Assembly (NCBI GenBank): GCA_009760855.2 | Contig: WPIO01000069.1 | Location: 892,501 to 956,500 of the forward strand | DNA from: Cristatella mucedo | Taxonomy: Eukaryota > Bryozoa > Phylactolaemata > Cristatellidae | Direction: 5' to 3' | Length of the DNA: 64,000 nucleotides | In this document: in pieces, positions 32,576-43,900 of the stretch | Numbering within the stretch: the first letter of the stretch is position 1 | Layout of the letters: each line of letters opens with the position of its first letter | The notes under the pieces: generated by a model | Database searches by the model: none | What the model was told of the DNA's origin: nothing | The model's input: only the letters and a program-made list of their open reading frames with translations | Position numbers and translations under genes: made by a program

Positions 32576-34364
32576 GCGTTTTACTTATTAAAATTAAGGA
32601 TAGCGGCGGAGCCCGGGGGGGGGGGGCTTTACCCCGTCTACAGTGGGGCAGCGACATGGGAAGCACTGTCGTTCTTAATACGTGCCGCCGAGTTCGTGTC
32701 TAAGGAGCATCGCGACGTTTCGCAACATTTCTTCATAATTGCGGAACTAGCCCTTCTGGCGGGTCTTGACCCCCCCACCACCCTGATCATAATCGTGACT
32801 TCGTCTCTGATAATAGGCACAGTATCAGCACTCAAAGGCACATCGAGGATGGTCATGGATAGGAACGCAGCCAATATTGGAGAAGCAGGTGAGATTTAGC
32901 TTCTTTTGGAATGTCTCCAATGCAAGGGTAAATACAATTGAATTTTGTCCTACCTTCGTCTTCTATGTCCGCTGGAGCTGCACAGCGCTCGAACGCGATT
33001 AGTGCCTACGGAGGTCGTATTCTGAGTATCAGTTTACAAAAGTAAATGAACGTCCGATAGATTAAGCGGAAGGCAGCGCGAGTCCTCTGCGACATCCTTT
33101 ATCGGAGCCAAGTCACTTTTTCCGGCGGTGCACTGAACGTTTATTTTTGTATGCGAGTAGAGGATGCGTGTCGGTCTGCTTTCATAGCGACGAAACTTGA
33201 CGAAGCCGAGCGCCCGACATGTGCGGCGCACGCTTCGCCACCAGATCAGCGAGCGCTGCAGCTGCATTCTGGGGGGCGGGAGGCTCGAGAGCATCACGCC
33301 CGTTACCGGCGTGCCTTCGATTGGCACGATCCAGCGTGGCTTTCCAAACAGGTGAGTCCACGTCCCCGTACTGCAGCAAAGAGACTGCCTGCCCGGGTAC
33401 CAAAATACAAATAGCGCCTCCTCCTTCTCCTCTTGATGAAATGGCTTAAAAATGGCTTCGCCACTGAGAAAATGCTAACGGGCGTATCGAGGCGAGAAAG
33501 TTTTGCTAGTTGTAGTACAGGCGCAAAGTTTAAGGGCTCATTTGTAGGGGCTTGGGTGCGCGCGATGGGTGCGCGCGATGGGTGCGCGCGATGGCTGCGC
33601 GTTACGACGAGCGAAGCCCCAGAAGTGAGTGATGGTAGACGTGACGATGGTGGCTGTTTTGCATCGTTCGCAGGCAACGCAAGCGAGCGAGCATATGTAC
33701 GGATGCTGCGATAGTAGCCATCGTGTAAGCGGCTCAGGAGCACTCGCAGAGAGGAGAGAGTGAGCGAGAAGGGGAGCGTTAGTGGATAGTGGGCACACAG
33801 GCTAGCGGGCACGCTGAAAGTAGTGCACCAATAGGACTAGCGGGTCACACGACCGCAGCTGACCCGTTGCAATTAAATCTGACTTTGTGTGCTGATACCG
33901 AACGACTGCAGTGCCGAACGAGCATATTGACTAATAGCAGCGCGCCTGTTTGCCAGTCGTAAGCAGCGCGCCTGCAGGCCAGTCTGAGTGGAGTGAGTCC
34001 AGCTGGGGCGGAACAACACTTCGGGCGTTGCCCCACCCCCACAAAGGTAGCTATTGTAGCTTTAACTTAATTTAATTTCCCTCGCCTTGAACTTTGAAGA
34101 CTTGACTATTACAATTTAAGGTCAATTTTCGTTTTAGTGTTTTGTTTTCTATGCTTAACAAAGCCAAAACTTGCCCCACTCATTCTCTTAAATAGGACTG
34201 GGTGATCTTTAGCTATCTAAAAGAATGTTCGCAACTGGCCACTGTTATACAGCTATGGTGAGAAGAATTTGCAAGGCGACTCTCAAAAAAGGAAATCCCT
34301 CTTCTCCGTAGCTAATAAGGAAAGACAGGAGTTTCAGTGGTGTCTTTAGTGCCAAGTCGTGACG
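32576..34364. other. Intergenic stretch, no supported gene
   Basis: Contains a G-run at about 32617-32627, a GC-rich patch at 33150-33350 ending in a donor-like AACAG|GTGAGT, and overlapping frames (33151-33414 plus; 33303-33812 minus) without recognised domains. The 33151-33350 frame could be an exon, but the opposite strand is equally open. Confidence 0.3.
33554..33601 (+). repeat. 13-bp minisatellite GGGTGCGCGCGAT
   Basis: Three perfect units and a partial fourth; alternating CG with some Z-DNA potential. Confidence 0.9.
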
Positions 34365-34450
34365 TATGCACCGCAAGGCCACGGCTTGGCTCCTCCATAC
34401 CTAGCTGAACTTCGGCACCAGTTTCAGCCGCTTCATGCATTCAGGTGCAT
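34365..34450 (+). mobile_element. LINE-B C-terminal fragment
   Basis: GCAAGGCCACGGCTTGGCTCC and TACCTAGCTGAACTTCGGCA translate to a remnant like ARPRLGSSIPS*TSAPVSA, matching the LINE-B 'HGLAPSYLAELLHQFQP' region in shifted frames. Confidence 0.5.
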
Positions 34451-34554
34451 GAATTAGCTTAATTATGCATGAATTATGGACAATAAATTAGCTGCTGACC
34501 GTGTCACGGTATCACTTCTATGTTAGGCCAGTTTTTCAATGGGAATGCTAACGC

Positions 34555-34652
34555 TAACCGCTCGACCGTGCTTCCTTTATAGCTAATATAAAGTGCCTAG
34601 AAGAAGATTGAGTTGTCTGAGAGTGGTATAGAAAGTTATTGTTATTTTTATA
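34555..34652 (+). mobile_element. LINE-A terminus
   Basis: CTAATATAAAGTGCCTAGAA, GATTGAGTTGTCTGAGAG and a decayed tail with GTTATTGTTATT. Confidence 0.7.
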
Positions 34653-34659
34653 AATAGAC

Positions 34660-35190
34660 TTTTAGCAGCTGCGGTTTTGATTTCATATTACAAAAACGGT
34701 TTACCGACTAAATTCCTTGACATTTCATAGACCTGTTTTAATGCTTTGGCCACAGATGGTCTGGGACAGCAAGCCTCCGTAAACCTTTGAATTTAATATA
34801 GCAGAGATGTTTGCAATAAGCATTGAACAACTTCGATTTTAATGAAACATTATAGAAATCAATGTTTCAATTTTACCCACCAAATTACATGAGATTGCAC
34901 AGGCGTATTGTAATGCTATTTACTGCAATGGTCAGGGTCATTAAAGGCCATAGCATTATAGCGCTTCGGCTCCACCGCATATCGCAATTTTTCATATACA
35001 TACGGTGATGTTTTTTGTTTTTGATAAACTGCAATTGAAACCACCGTTTCCGAACGCTTACTTTAAAAAAAGTAGCTGTGCTTATGTCAAACAATTAGGT
35101 TTGGCCCATTGGAGGTAGTTGGATGTTAATGATCAATGGTCAATTGCAGGAATTTGTGTCTTGATATTTCGACCGCTCTTTTCTGTAACG
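34660..35190. repeat. Scattered monomers related to the 175-bp satellite
   Basis: 34670-34740 contains GCGGTTTTGATTTC and GGTTTACCGACTAAATT, the reverse complement of the satellite landmarks GAAATCAAAACC and AATTTAGT-x-GGTAAAC. 34930-34960 repeats TCATTAAAGGCCATAGC, close to 36680-36700. They are heavily decayed. Confidence 0.35.
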
Positions 35191-35231
35191 TGCAATAAAA
35201 ATTGAAGTTGGTCGAAGTTTACTGCGGAACT

Positions 35232-35857
35232 GTAATGTAACTCCAGCTGTAACTCAACAACGCCGCAAAGACCATGTGGGTGCAGCAAAAAAGTTCTGTA
35301 CACCATGCTCACAGCCTAAGTGGCTTTTGATACGCATTTGGTAGCCAATCGACTTCATCTCGCACAAAAAAGAGAAAGTGAGAAGCATAGCAGAGTCGGG
35401 AGAACAGTTGAGGTAGTGATAACACGGAAGTTTAAGCCCAGGACGGTTGGAAAGTATGTGCCGTAGTCGGCAGCAGGAGAGTAGTTGTCGCTGCGTAAGA
35501 ACTGGGGAAGCAAGTTCCACAGTCTAGGACCTGCGGAGCTAAAGCTTGTCTCCCAACGGTCTTTAAGTGGATTAATGGAACAGCTAATTCAATGTCCATA
35601 TAGAACCTGGATAAATATGTAGGCTGGAACTGGTACAGTGATTTAGCTAGTATTGAGAAGCCAAGCCGTGACTGGCATTGTGGGTTAGCGTAAGAACTTT
35701 GCTCTGTATCCCTTGCTCAAACGGCAGCCTTCCTAGCTCTTTTAGCAAAGGAGACACTGGGATTTACAAACTAACCTTGCAGCCATATTCAGAAATAGCT
35801 GCAGCGACCTTGTGGCTGTTTTGGTAGCTCCAGCTAAAAGAGAATTACAATAATCTA

Positions 35858-35913
<56 letters not shown>

Positions 35914-36475
35914 AAGGAGCTAATTAAATGTTTTGCGAACCTCCGTGAAAGACAATGTCTAATCTTGGACAGAAATCGGAGGCGATGGCTAACATGCGGA
36001 AGCAGTCTTGCTAACAAATCTTTCAAAATTTACCTAGCTGTCGAAGACGACAGCAAAATTCCAAGCACATGGTGATGGTGACACAACACTATCACCTATC
36101 AGCAGAGCAAAGGCTTCAAGTCCAAACACATGCTTAGGGTTTCCTATGAGTTGCAGCTCATTTTTATCGTCGTTTAGTTTCATGAAATTTTCCGACATCC
36201 AGGATCGAATGTCGACAAGGCAAGCATTCACTTTAGTAGTTGCTGCAGCAGAGACTTAGACAATTTAAATGACAAATGCAGCTGTTTGTCTTCAACATAA
36301 AAGCGTTTTCCTATTCCATGGGTTTAAATTACTTTTTCCTTGGTTGAGTAGAAATACAGAACAACAGCGGACAATAGACGGATCATCGAGGGACTCTGCA
36401 GGTGACTGATTTGGTGCATGAGACCTGATGCCCACGAGACGCAGATGTAACGCGATCAAAAAAGAATGACAGTGC
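35232..36475 (-). mobile_element. LINE-B long copy with internal (GA)n
   Basis: Minus strand: 3' end at 35232, C-terminal remnant, SRSLQLFLNMAARLVCKSQ-like text (within 35742-36026), then RT pieces WMSENFMKLNDDKNELQLIG (36034-36231) and a degenerate catalytic box (FYVEDKQL) near 36290. A (GA)n run replaces body sequence at 35861-35908. It extends to about 36475. Confidence 0.8.
35861..35908. repeat. (GA)n microsatellite inside LINE-B
   Basis: GA run of about 48 bp inside the LINE-B body. In the copy near 46740 the equivalent position reads GCCGAGGCAGAACAAAG. Confidence 0.97.
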
Positions 36476-36519
36476 TGCCGCCATTCGAAAATGTAGCGAG
36501 CCTTGCTGGCCATTGGCGA

Positions 36520-37735
36520 AGCGTGAAAATTGTCATGTATAGTCGCATGAAATGCGCCTAAAATAAACTCGTAGGACTGCTTTCGTTGACGCGGAAGAAA
36601 ACCAGTAATTGCGGAAAGCTTGATTTGGTAATGGCAGTTGTATCGCACTTTGATTATGTTGGGAGATTGTTGACTCGGTGTCATTAAAGGCCACAGCGCA
36701 AGAACGCAGAAGCGCAATCGCATGACTCAGTGGCTAAAACTGAAAAATTGCTTTCTATAATTTGAAATCAAAACTGCACTTTGGCGAAGATATTATGTGG
36801 AAGCAGCAGCTGTATTGCAGTTTGACTATTTAGATCTGCCTTTTCGGCTGGCCTATCGGAGGCCATCGGCTAAAAAGTGCGAGCCCAGTCGGCTAAAATG
36901 TTATGAATAAATCTGACGTACTGTTTCAAATCGCTTGGAATCAAAACCACGGTTGTGCGAAGCTTTCTGTGACAATGGCAGCTCTATTACAGTTCGCATG
37001 TGTGAGCTGCCATCTGGTCTTGGCTGTTGGAGGCCATAGTTTTTTTTTATCACGAGAACGCCCAAGCTGAAAGGCGAGAAATTTAGTAGATAAACCTGAA
37101 AAACTATTCTCAATAATTGCTAAAACAAAACCACAGTTGCGTGAAGCGTTTTGCACAAATTACAGTTGTATTGCAGTTCAATTATTGGCTTGCTATCTGG
37201 GCTGTGCCACTTGAGACCACAGCGTGAGGACACTCAAGCCCAATCGATTGAAATCTAGTGGTAAACGTGTATGTAGCACACGTGTCTATAATTTGGAATG
37301 CGAGTCGCTGTTTCCCAAAGATTTTAGGGGAAATGAGAGTTTTATTTCCGCTCGAATGCCTTGGGCTGCTTTTTTTGGGTCGGGCCGTTGGAAGCCGTGG
37401 CGTGGGAATGTGAAAGCGCAACCGCGTGAAATTCAGCCGGTAAACCTGGCATACTGTTCTCCAAAATTCAGGATTAACACCAAAAATGCGCGAAGCGGTT
37501 TTCGGAATAGTCAGCTGTATTGCATAGAAAGGGCTGGCTGGCACGGACCATTTAACGCCGTAGCGCGAGAGCGGGCCATGTGCACAGTTGCATGCATTTT
37601 GGTAGGCAAACCCGTAACACTACTCTGCCTCATTTGGAATCAAGCACGCCATTTTCTGACGTTTATGCAGGCAATGGAAGCTCTATCGATTGTATCTCGG
37701 TGCATCGCAGTGTATCGCAGTTATTAGTGAGAACC
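36520..37735 (+). repeat. Decayed ~175-bp tandem (satellite-like) array
   Basis: About seven diverged units. The landmark (A)ATCAAAACCAC-like text recurs near 36596, 36767, 36940, 37121, 37296, 37471 and 37638, spaced 167-181 bp. Each unit carries, in order, a GCGAAGC-TTT box, CAGCTGTATTGCAGTT, a TGGGCTGGCC-TTGGAGGCC box and AATTTAGT-GTAAACCTG. Short open frames here are incidental. Confidence 0.75.
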
Positions 37736-37774
37736 ATCCTGGTGAATATTCTAGCCTTCCACTATTGCTTGTAA

Positions 37775-37846
37775 AATAGTAATAATAGTAAAGCGCTTGA
37801 TAAAGCGCCCTCGGAGAACTCAATCTCTGTCTGGCAGAGGCTGAGC
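37775..37846 (-). mobile_element. LINE-A tail-only copy
   Basis: AGTAATAATAGTAAAGCGC, TTGATAAAGCGCCCTCGGAG, AACTCAATCTCTGTCT; about 70 bp, inserted next to the satellite array. Confidence 0.75.
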
Positions 37847-38404
37847 GTTCGAGCTGGTCGTGTCTGCTGCCTCCCAATGTGATATCCACATACCGGAACT
37901 CTCCTGGAGTGGTGCGATGATTTTGCCGGTCGAGTCGTCCGCCATGCTTTTCCTAGTAAGAAAGGAGGCATACACTTGGCGATGTCTACGATTGGCCGCT
38001 GGCTAAGTCTTGCCGGAGTCTAGGCTAAGAAATAGAGCCACGTTTGGCTGCAAAGTCTTCTCTAAATCCGTAAGTCTTTGACTGCTACCAGTATTGGTGA
38101 CGAATGCATGTGGGACTCGTGTAGCTAAGAAGCAGTTAGGAAACAAATCTGACCTTGTGAGCTCGGCTTTATTTAACCAAAAGCCGTCACACCAATCGTC
38201 GCGCTCGGGTCGGGAGCTGCTATCTCGGAAGCACGGCTAACCCTGGCTGCTGGATAATGGTCTCGCTGTTTATTTCGCCATTGCAGCTGTGCTTCCAACC
38301 AGATCTCCGACAAAATGCGAGCTCAATCAGACAAATTGACCACGGCGGACGTGGCCGTGCCTGAGCCCCGACATCGGCAGCGATCGTGAATTTTCAAAAT
38401 TCAA
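37847..38404. other. Intergenic stretch, nothing recognised
   Basis: No repeat family or exon identified. Confidence 0.35.
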
Positions 38405-38570
38405 TAATGTTCTGGATACAAACGTAATTCATTTGTACAGCGCCTAAAGAGAACTTAGTCTCCATCCAGCCGCTGTACTTACGTGGCAGAGCTCGAGCCC
38501 GCGATCGACCTTGGCCGTCAGAGGCTGGCACATTGTCCACGGGGATAGCTTGCGTGGTGCACGGTGGCCG
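38405..38570 (-). mobile_element. SINE-1 copy
   Basis: Minus-strand tail (GTAATTCATTTGTACAGCGC, GAGAACTTAGTCTCCATCCA) and tRNA-like head with GAGCTCGAGCCCGCGATCGA on the plus strand. Confidence 0.65.
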
Positions 38571-40516
38571 GCCTCTCTTGGTTCTTCTTCGCTAAATTCG
38601 TGCACGCCAGCTATTGCCTTGAGCATAACGGGTCATTCACAACTCGACCGAATAAGGAATCCAGGCGAGTAGCGAAAAGCAAAAGAGGAAAGCTAGAGCA
38701 GCGAATGCAACTCAGCGAACTTGCACGGCGGACTAGCAGCCACAGTTTGTCAGCTTGTGCGACTGGCTTTCAATGCGATCGACCCATACGAGCTCTGTTC
38801 ACGATGAGCTTCCTGCGCTGCACGGCGGCCGAGGAAGAAGAGCTTCGCCAGTCACTTAAACAATGCGGATTGGATGGCTCTACATTGTGCCCGATTATGA
38901 AGTTCAATGTATTCATCGCCGTGCCGATAGTTGTAAAGGCGAAATGAACCGGTTATTGCCTTTCACCACGTGGCAAGGCGTCGTACAATCAAGAGTCGTG
39001 CAGTAGTCAGGCGGCCGTGCTCCAGGATTTGCGCCGGCAGCTGCTGAGATCCAGACGTTGAGCTCCAGGCGGTAGTGGTGGCAGCCTCTGCCGGTCGCGC
39101 GGACGGCCGGCCGGCCGGCCGGAGCTGCTCTGGGCACTGCACGAGCGATGCTGTACGTCGCGGCTGTTTCCTGAATTCTGAAACCGTCCTTGCTGTCGAA
39201 TAGGCTTCTCCTCGTAGTGGCCGTGGCGCTCCTTGTCGATGGTTGTCGTTCCGTTGCGTTCGGCGCGAGAGTCGCGAGAGACGACTCTGCGAAGAATTGT
39301 AAGCCGCGCTCCGTGGCTCGGGGCTTTAATCGCGTTCAGCGCGTTCAGCGTCGACTAGGACTAGCTCCATTGGGAGCGCTAACCTTGCCGATTGTAGACA
39401 AATTTTGTAGAAGCAGATTCGCCTATTTCGTAACGCTGTTGCCATCGGCCTACGCTCACTCCGGTCTGACGGGTGTAGAGCGACTCAGCCAATGGCGTGC
39501 TTCCTCCTCTTCGCAGAACGCGCTGGACGCTTGCGAAACCGCCAGCCCCCAGAACAGATTGGATTGCGATTGCCATGGAATTATGGCCATCATCGGAAAC
39601 TGAGCGGCGAGGGCCTGGCGGCCAGCCATAGCGTACAGGCAGAGCTAAGCCCACTCGCAGCGCAGCGATGACGTAGACAGCTAACGGAAGCCAGGGGTTC
39701 ATCGTAGTCTCGAATGCGCAATTAAGTGCGAGCTTCCGTCGTACCATTATGATAGCCGTGCCGCTATAGTCTGGCGACCCAAGCCGGAGTATGCCACTGG
39801 CTACCAATTTGGTTAGCAATGGGTCGAGCAAAAGTGCTGCTGTTGTAGTACAGTACGTTTTTGAATTAAAATTATTGCCAGTGTGTGCGGCTTCGCGCTT
39901 CGAGAGTCGCCGCTGGCAGGGGCAAGCTTTAGTGAATTGGCTGAAGAAGACAAGCGATGCCCGGCTTCTTTTCAAGAGTGGGCGAGAGTGCTAGATGGGG
40001 CGGTCACGTGACGCAGGCCAGCTCGAGTTCCAACGCAGACGCCAGTGCTGCTATCGTGAGGCCGGCTTCCTGGCACGGATATCGCGATTAAAATTACCAC
40101 TTCGAAAGGCGATTCACCAACGAACCTCTGGAGAACTCTGGAGACTAGGCGAGTGGACACTCTGAGCTTCCACTGTAAGTACTTCCGCTCCGGCGAGCAT
40201 CGAGTTTCGCGGATAGGGAAATAAGGCTCCTGCGGCGGTCGCCGGAATACCGCATCGCCATTTCCTACTTGATGTTTTCGTCAAGAGTACCTCAAGTGGT
40301 CGACGCTCCGTCCGTCCATAGACGACTCGACTTGCCGCTAAAATGGCATTGCTCCCTGGCTACGGTAGCGGCCGCGCCCCGGTTTCGTCAGAGATCACGT
40401 GATCATGCGAAATTCGCCACCGCATTCCTCAGATTTCGGACTCTGGCGCCGGCGTGCTGGTGGCTGGAGCAGCTGGAAAAGGGGCCGGCCGCTAGTGCGG
40501 CGAGCGGTCTCGAGAA
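38571..40516. other. Upstream region of receptor gene B
   Basis: Mostly unassigned and becoming CpG-rich. It includes a GGCCGGCCGGCCGGCCGG run at 39107-39125 and a minus-strand frame (39379-39702) with a signal-peptide-like start. The gene B promoter should lie in the last few hundred bases; no core element is clear. Confidence 0.3.
39379..39702 (-). CDS. Candidate small secreted-protein ORF (speculative)
   Basis: An ATG at 39702-39700 (minus) opens 107 codons beginning MNPWLPLAVYVIAALRVGLA, which looks like a cleavable signal peptide, then VRYGWPPGPRR with a dibasic end. No domain is recognised. The frame is open further upstream through other start codons, and nothing indicates expression. 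It could be a neuropeptide-type precursor, an exon of something larger, or chance. Confidence 0.15.
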   Translation of the reverse strand: MNPWLPLAVYVIAALRVGLALPVRYGWPPGPRRSVSDDGHNSMAIAIQSVLGAGGFASVQRVLRRGGSTPLAESLYTRQTGVSVGRWQQRYEIGESASTKFVYNRQG

Positions 40517-40928
40517 ATGCAGCCGAACGAGTTAGCACGAGCAGAGCTGTACGTCGTCATCCTGCTGCTGCTCGGCGGGCATTTAGGAGACGCTGCTGCC
40601 CAATCTTGGGAGGACGACGAGAGTGAAGCGAGCGGTTGCCTTAGCGACAAGCTGAGCTGCGATACGAGCCAGCAGCAGACACGCTGCGAGTGCCATCCGA
40701 GCTGCGTCTACTTCGGCAGCTGCTGCTCTAACGCCAGCTTCGCCGCGGACGGCGGCCGAGTTGCCAGGCCCTTGCCCAGGCAGACGTACCAGTGCGGACT
40801 GGAGCGCTACGGAGGCAAGCCAATCTACGTCGTCAGCAAGTGCCCGCCGAACGGAGGCGGCGGCGGCGGCGTGCCTCGGCCGCTGGTCGACCTGTGCGAC
40901 CAGCCAGTGCAAGAGAAAAACTACTACG
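40517..40928 (+). CDS. Gene B exon 1 (signal peptide and SMB domain)
   Basis: ATG at 40517. Ends TACTACG|GTAAGA (GT at 40929), phase 1 as in gene A. The SMB cysteines keep the C-x6-C ... CEC-x3-C-x5-CC order. Gene A's poly-Gln insert is only three Gln here, which suggests an expansion in gene A. Confidence 0.88.
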
Positions 40929-43900
40929 GTAAGAAGGACAGGCCCAAGTTACTACTCACGCGGACGCGCCCCAGTTGAAGCAGGCCCGCCATGTTGCTAA
41001 ATTGGCACTCGCACGTCCCAAGCTAAACCGCCGGTTACGGCTCTTGCCGGGCTCCGCATCGATCCGTGCGGAAGCAGTCCGATCTGCGGCCAAGAGAAGC
41101 GCGACTGGTTCGCCTTGGGAATTGTGGCGGACTCTTTCGACGAGTTCTTATCGAGCTGACGCAATAGGTCAGACGTAGGTCAGCCGGCTCTTGTCATCGA
41201 TATCTCCAGCCTTGGCTGCCTGCAGCAGGTTTTGTGGTTTGATGGCTGCGCAACGAAGGCAATCAGAGTTCAAATCGTGGCCGTTCCTCATATCGGATAC
41301 GCGATAGGTGGCGCGCGATAAAAACAATGCCCCGGAAATTGCTACGGAGAAACGCGAGCCGAGAGCAGATCTTCGTTGCCTCTGCAATAAGAAAATGCCA
41401 TACCAATAGAAGCAGCCTTTGAGGTCAAAGAGTGCATATTGATAATCCCACGTGCACGCTCCTAACCACAACTTATTTCCGGTAGCTAGTGCAATCTGGT
41501 TTAGTTAAAATACTGCGTCGGAAGCTCCATTTCAAGCTCATTGCGAACGGCAACACTATTCTTGTAAAATTCCAAGCGGGATGCTGTGAAAAGAATGCTC
41601 AGACTTGGGCTGCCCTATCTTTGATTTCTCTCCGGTCTGATATTTTTCCGTTGCCAGAAAATTGCTTCGGTCAGCTATATTTGCTAAAATATGGCGGAAA
41701 TTCGGATATCACTTGCAACGAAGCGACTAATTTATAGTTCACAACTATTAGATAGACAGTAATGATTGCAAACCGACATCGCAACCTACTGGTATTTGAC
41801 ATTGTATTAATTTATTAACTGCAAACTGACATGGCTTTGTTCTTCAACATAAGTAATTTACCGTAGAGACTTACCTAGAAATTAAAGTTCTGTAGAAAGC
41901 GATAAGTACACAAACTCATAAATGACATCCCTGGCTGCCAAAGCTTGGGTCTCTTTAACGATTCGCGCAGCAAAAAAAAACGTTCAAATTGCCTTATCTG
42001 ACTTATTCATTCATCAATAATGCTGCCATAAAAAATTGGTGCAGTTGCGACGGCTGAGCACGCATGTGCGCGTCAGTTCACCAAGGCGGAATATTTTATG
42101 AGACGCTAAGCGTTTTGCGAGCTCGCGAGTTTAGTGAGCACGAGATTTAGGTCCATCTCAGGATCCAGATCCAAATTTAAATCCATCTCAGGATTGATTT
42201 TGGTCGCCGTATGCTCAGTAATTGAGCGCCGAGAAAAACAGTGCGAAAATAATAACGATAGTAGGCGAGTTCTAAGTTATTGCATATTTTCTGAAATTAG
42301 AAAGCTTGGTCATCCAGTTTAGGTCCAATAGCGACAGAATGGTAGAAGGTCAAGAGAAAAAAAAGTGATTGCTCAAGATCTTAAAGCTGGCGTAGCAGCG
42401 AGTCGGTTTTGCTAGGTCTACTACTGATCATTATGCATACTCTGAATGCTGCAATCGCTGAGGACCTTTTAGCATTTCATTTATAAGCGCCCACATTAGT
42501 CACTCTCTGTGCCTCCGCCCACCCTCCGTACGTCGAGCTATTTTATGCCAGGAGGCATTTAAGAAACTTTCACTCGCATGACGGCAACGTTCTTGCAATC
42601 GAATGACTACCACAATACCCTGTTTGTCAAGCGGAAGACTAGGTGTGTTGACTAGTGTTAGTCGGTAATTAGAGCTTCCAAGCCTCGCAATTGGCTCGGC
42701 CAGCATATCTTGCAAAAATCGGCAAACCATCCGGGCTTAGCGTTCGCCGAATGATCTGCTCGCCATAAGTAAGCACTGACTGCTGATCCTCGACTTGCGA
42801 TAGGGCACTATTACGCAAAGCTGCCGACGGCTTTCGTACGCTCAGCTGCTTCCATTTGAGCTGCACCTACCAGTTGTTTGCAATGCTTTCAGACTCGTTC
42901 GTAATGATCGCAACGCATTTGGCACGCCGGCAAGTGCAGCCGTGCGGTTAGCGAGCACGTGGCGCTCATAGTAAAAAAACTGCCCGACGAGAACTAACGC
43001 GCGATGGAAGCCGAAGATCGCCACGCTGGCGACGAGCATCTCCGATTGCATTTGACTCAGCATCCCATCGCCATTGCGTCGCGTTGCAGACACTCGTTTC
43101 TGGCCCGTGTCGAGCAGCGCGAGACAGCTCGTGTACCGGTCGGCGTACTGCGCTCTCTGTCACGGCGAAGCGCTGAAGAACGTCTCCAGATGGACAGCGA
43201 TTCTCAGGTGTCCCAACGGGACCGCCACCACAAACGGGACGCAGGTTCTGAGGTACGCTATGTCGATGCACTGCCTATGCAGTGGTCCCGGCCATCCGCA
43301 CCTCGGCTGGCCCGTCTTTGCGGACCGGCAAGTCTGAGAGCGTCTGGGGCGTGGCTGCGGGTGAAGGTGCTCGCACTCGGATGGCTTTGGCTGCGGGCTC
43401 TCGTGCTACAGTTGTCATTCTTAATTGACCACCGCAGGCCGGTGCTCTTCTGTCTCTACGCGAATGAGGCTGTTGAATCGGTTGGCTTTTCCACTTTTTT
43501 CCCCTGCAGAGCAGAATCGTTCGGCGACACTTTAATTAGGAGCAGTGATAGAGCCACATCCTTCGGAAAAGCGCGTGCTGCCTTAAGTCGCTGCTGATGC
43601 GCCGGCAGCAGGCATTAGTCGTGGCCGGAGGCGACAGCCCAGGTCGCGGTCCGTGGTTTCCCGCGGGCGTCGACAGCGTCGCCGAAAATAAGCCGATGCT
43701 CGTGTTCAGCACGATGCCATCGCCGCTGCCCGCAAACCCACGCGGCCGCGTCGCCGCTTGGCGCGTAATCGCACCAGCGCCGGTCCGCACTCTTCCCTTC
43801 CACAGTCGTTGCGAGCTGCAATTCCGACCGCCGGATACTGACTCGGCGCTGCCGCGCTGCTGGAAGAGCTTCGTCGACGAGTGCAGGTCGGACCCGACCA

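Noticed and set aside
33151-33350. Possible coding exon ending at AACAG|GTGAGT
   Set aside because: The opposite strand and other frames are equally open, no domain is recognised and no partner exon is visible.
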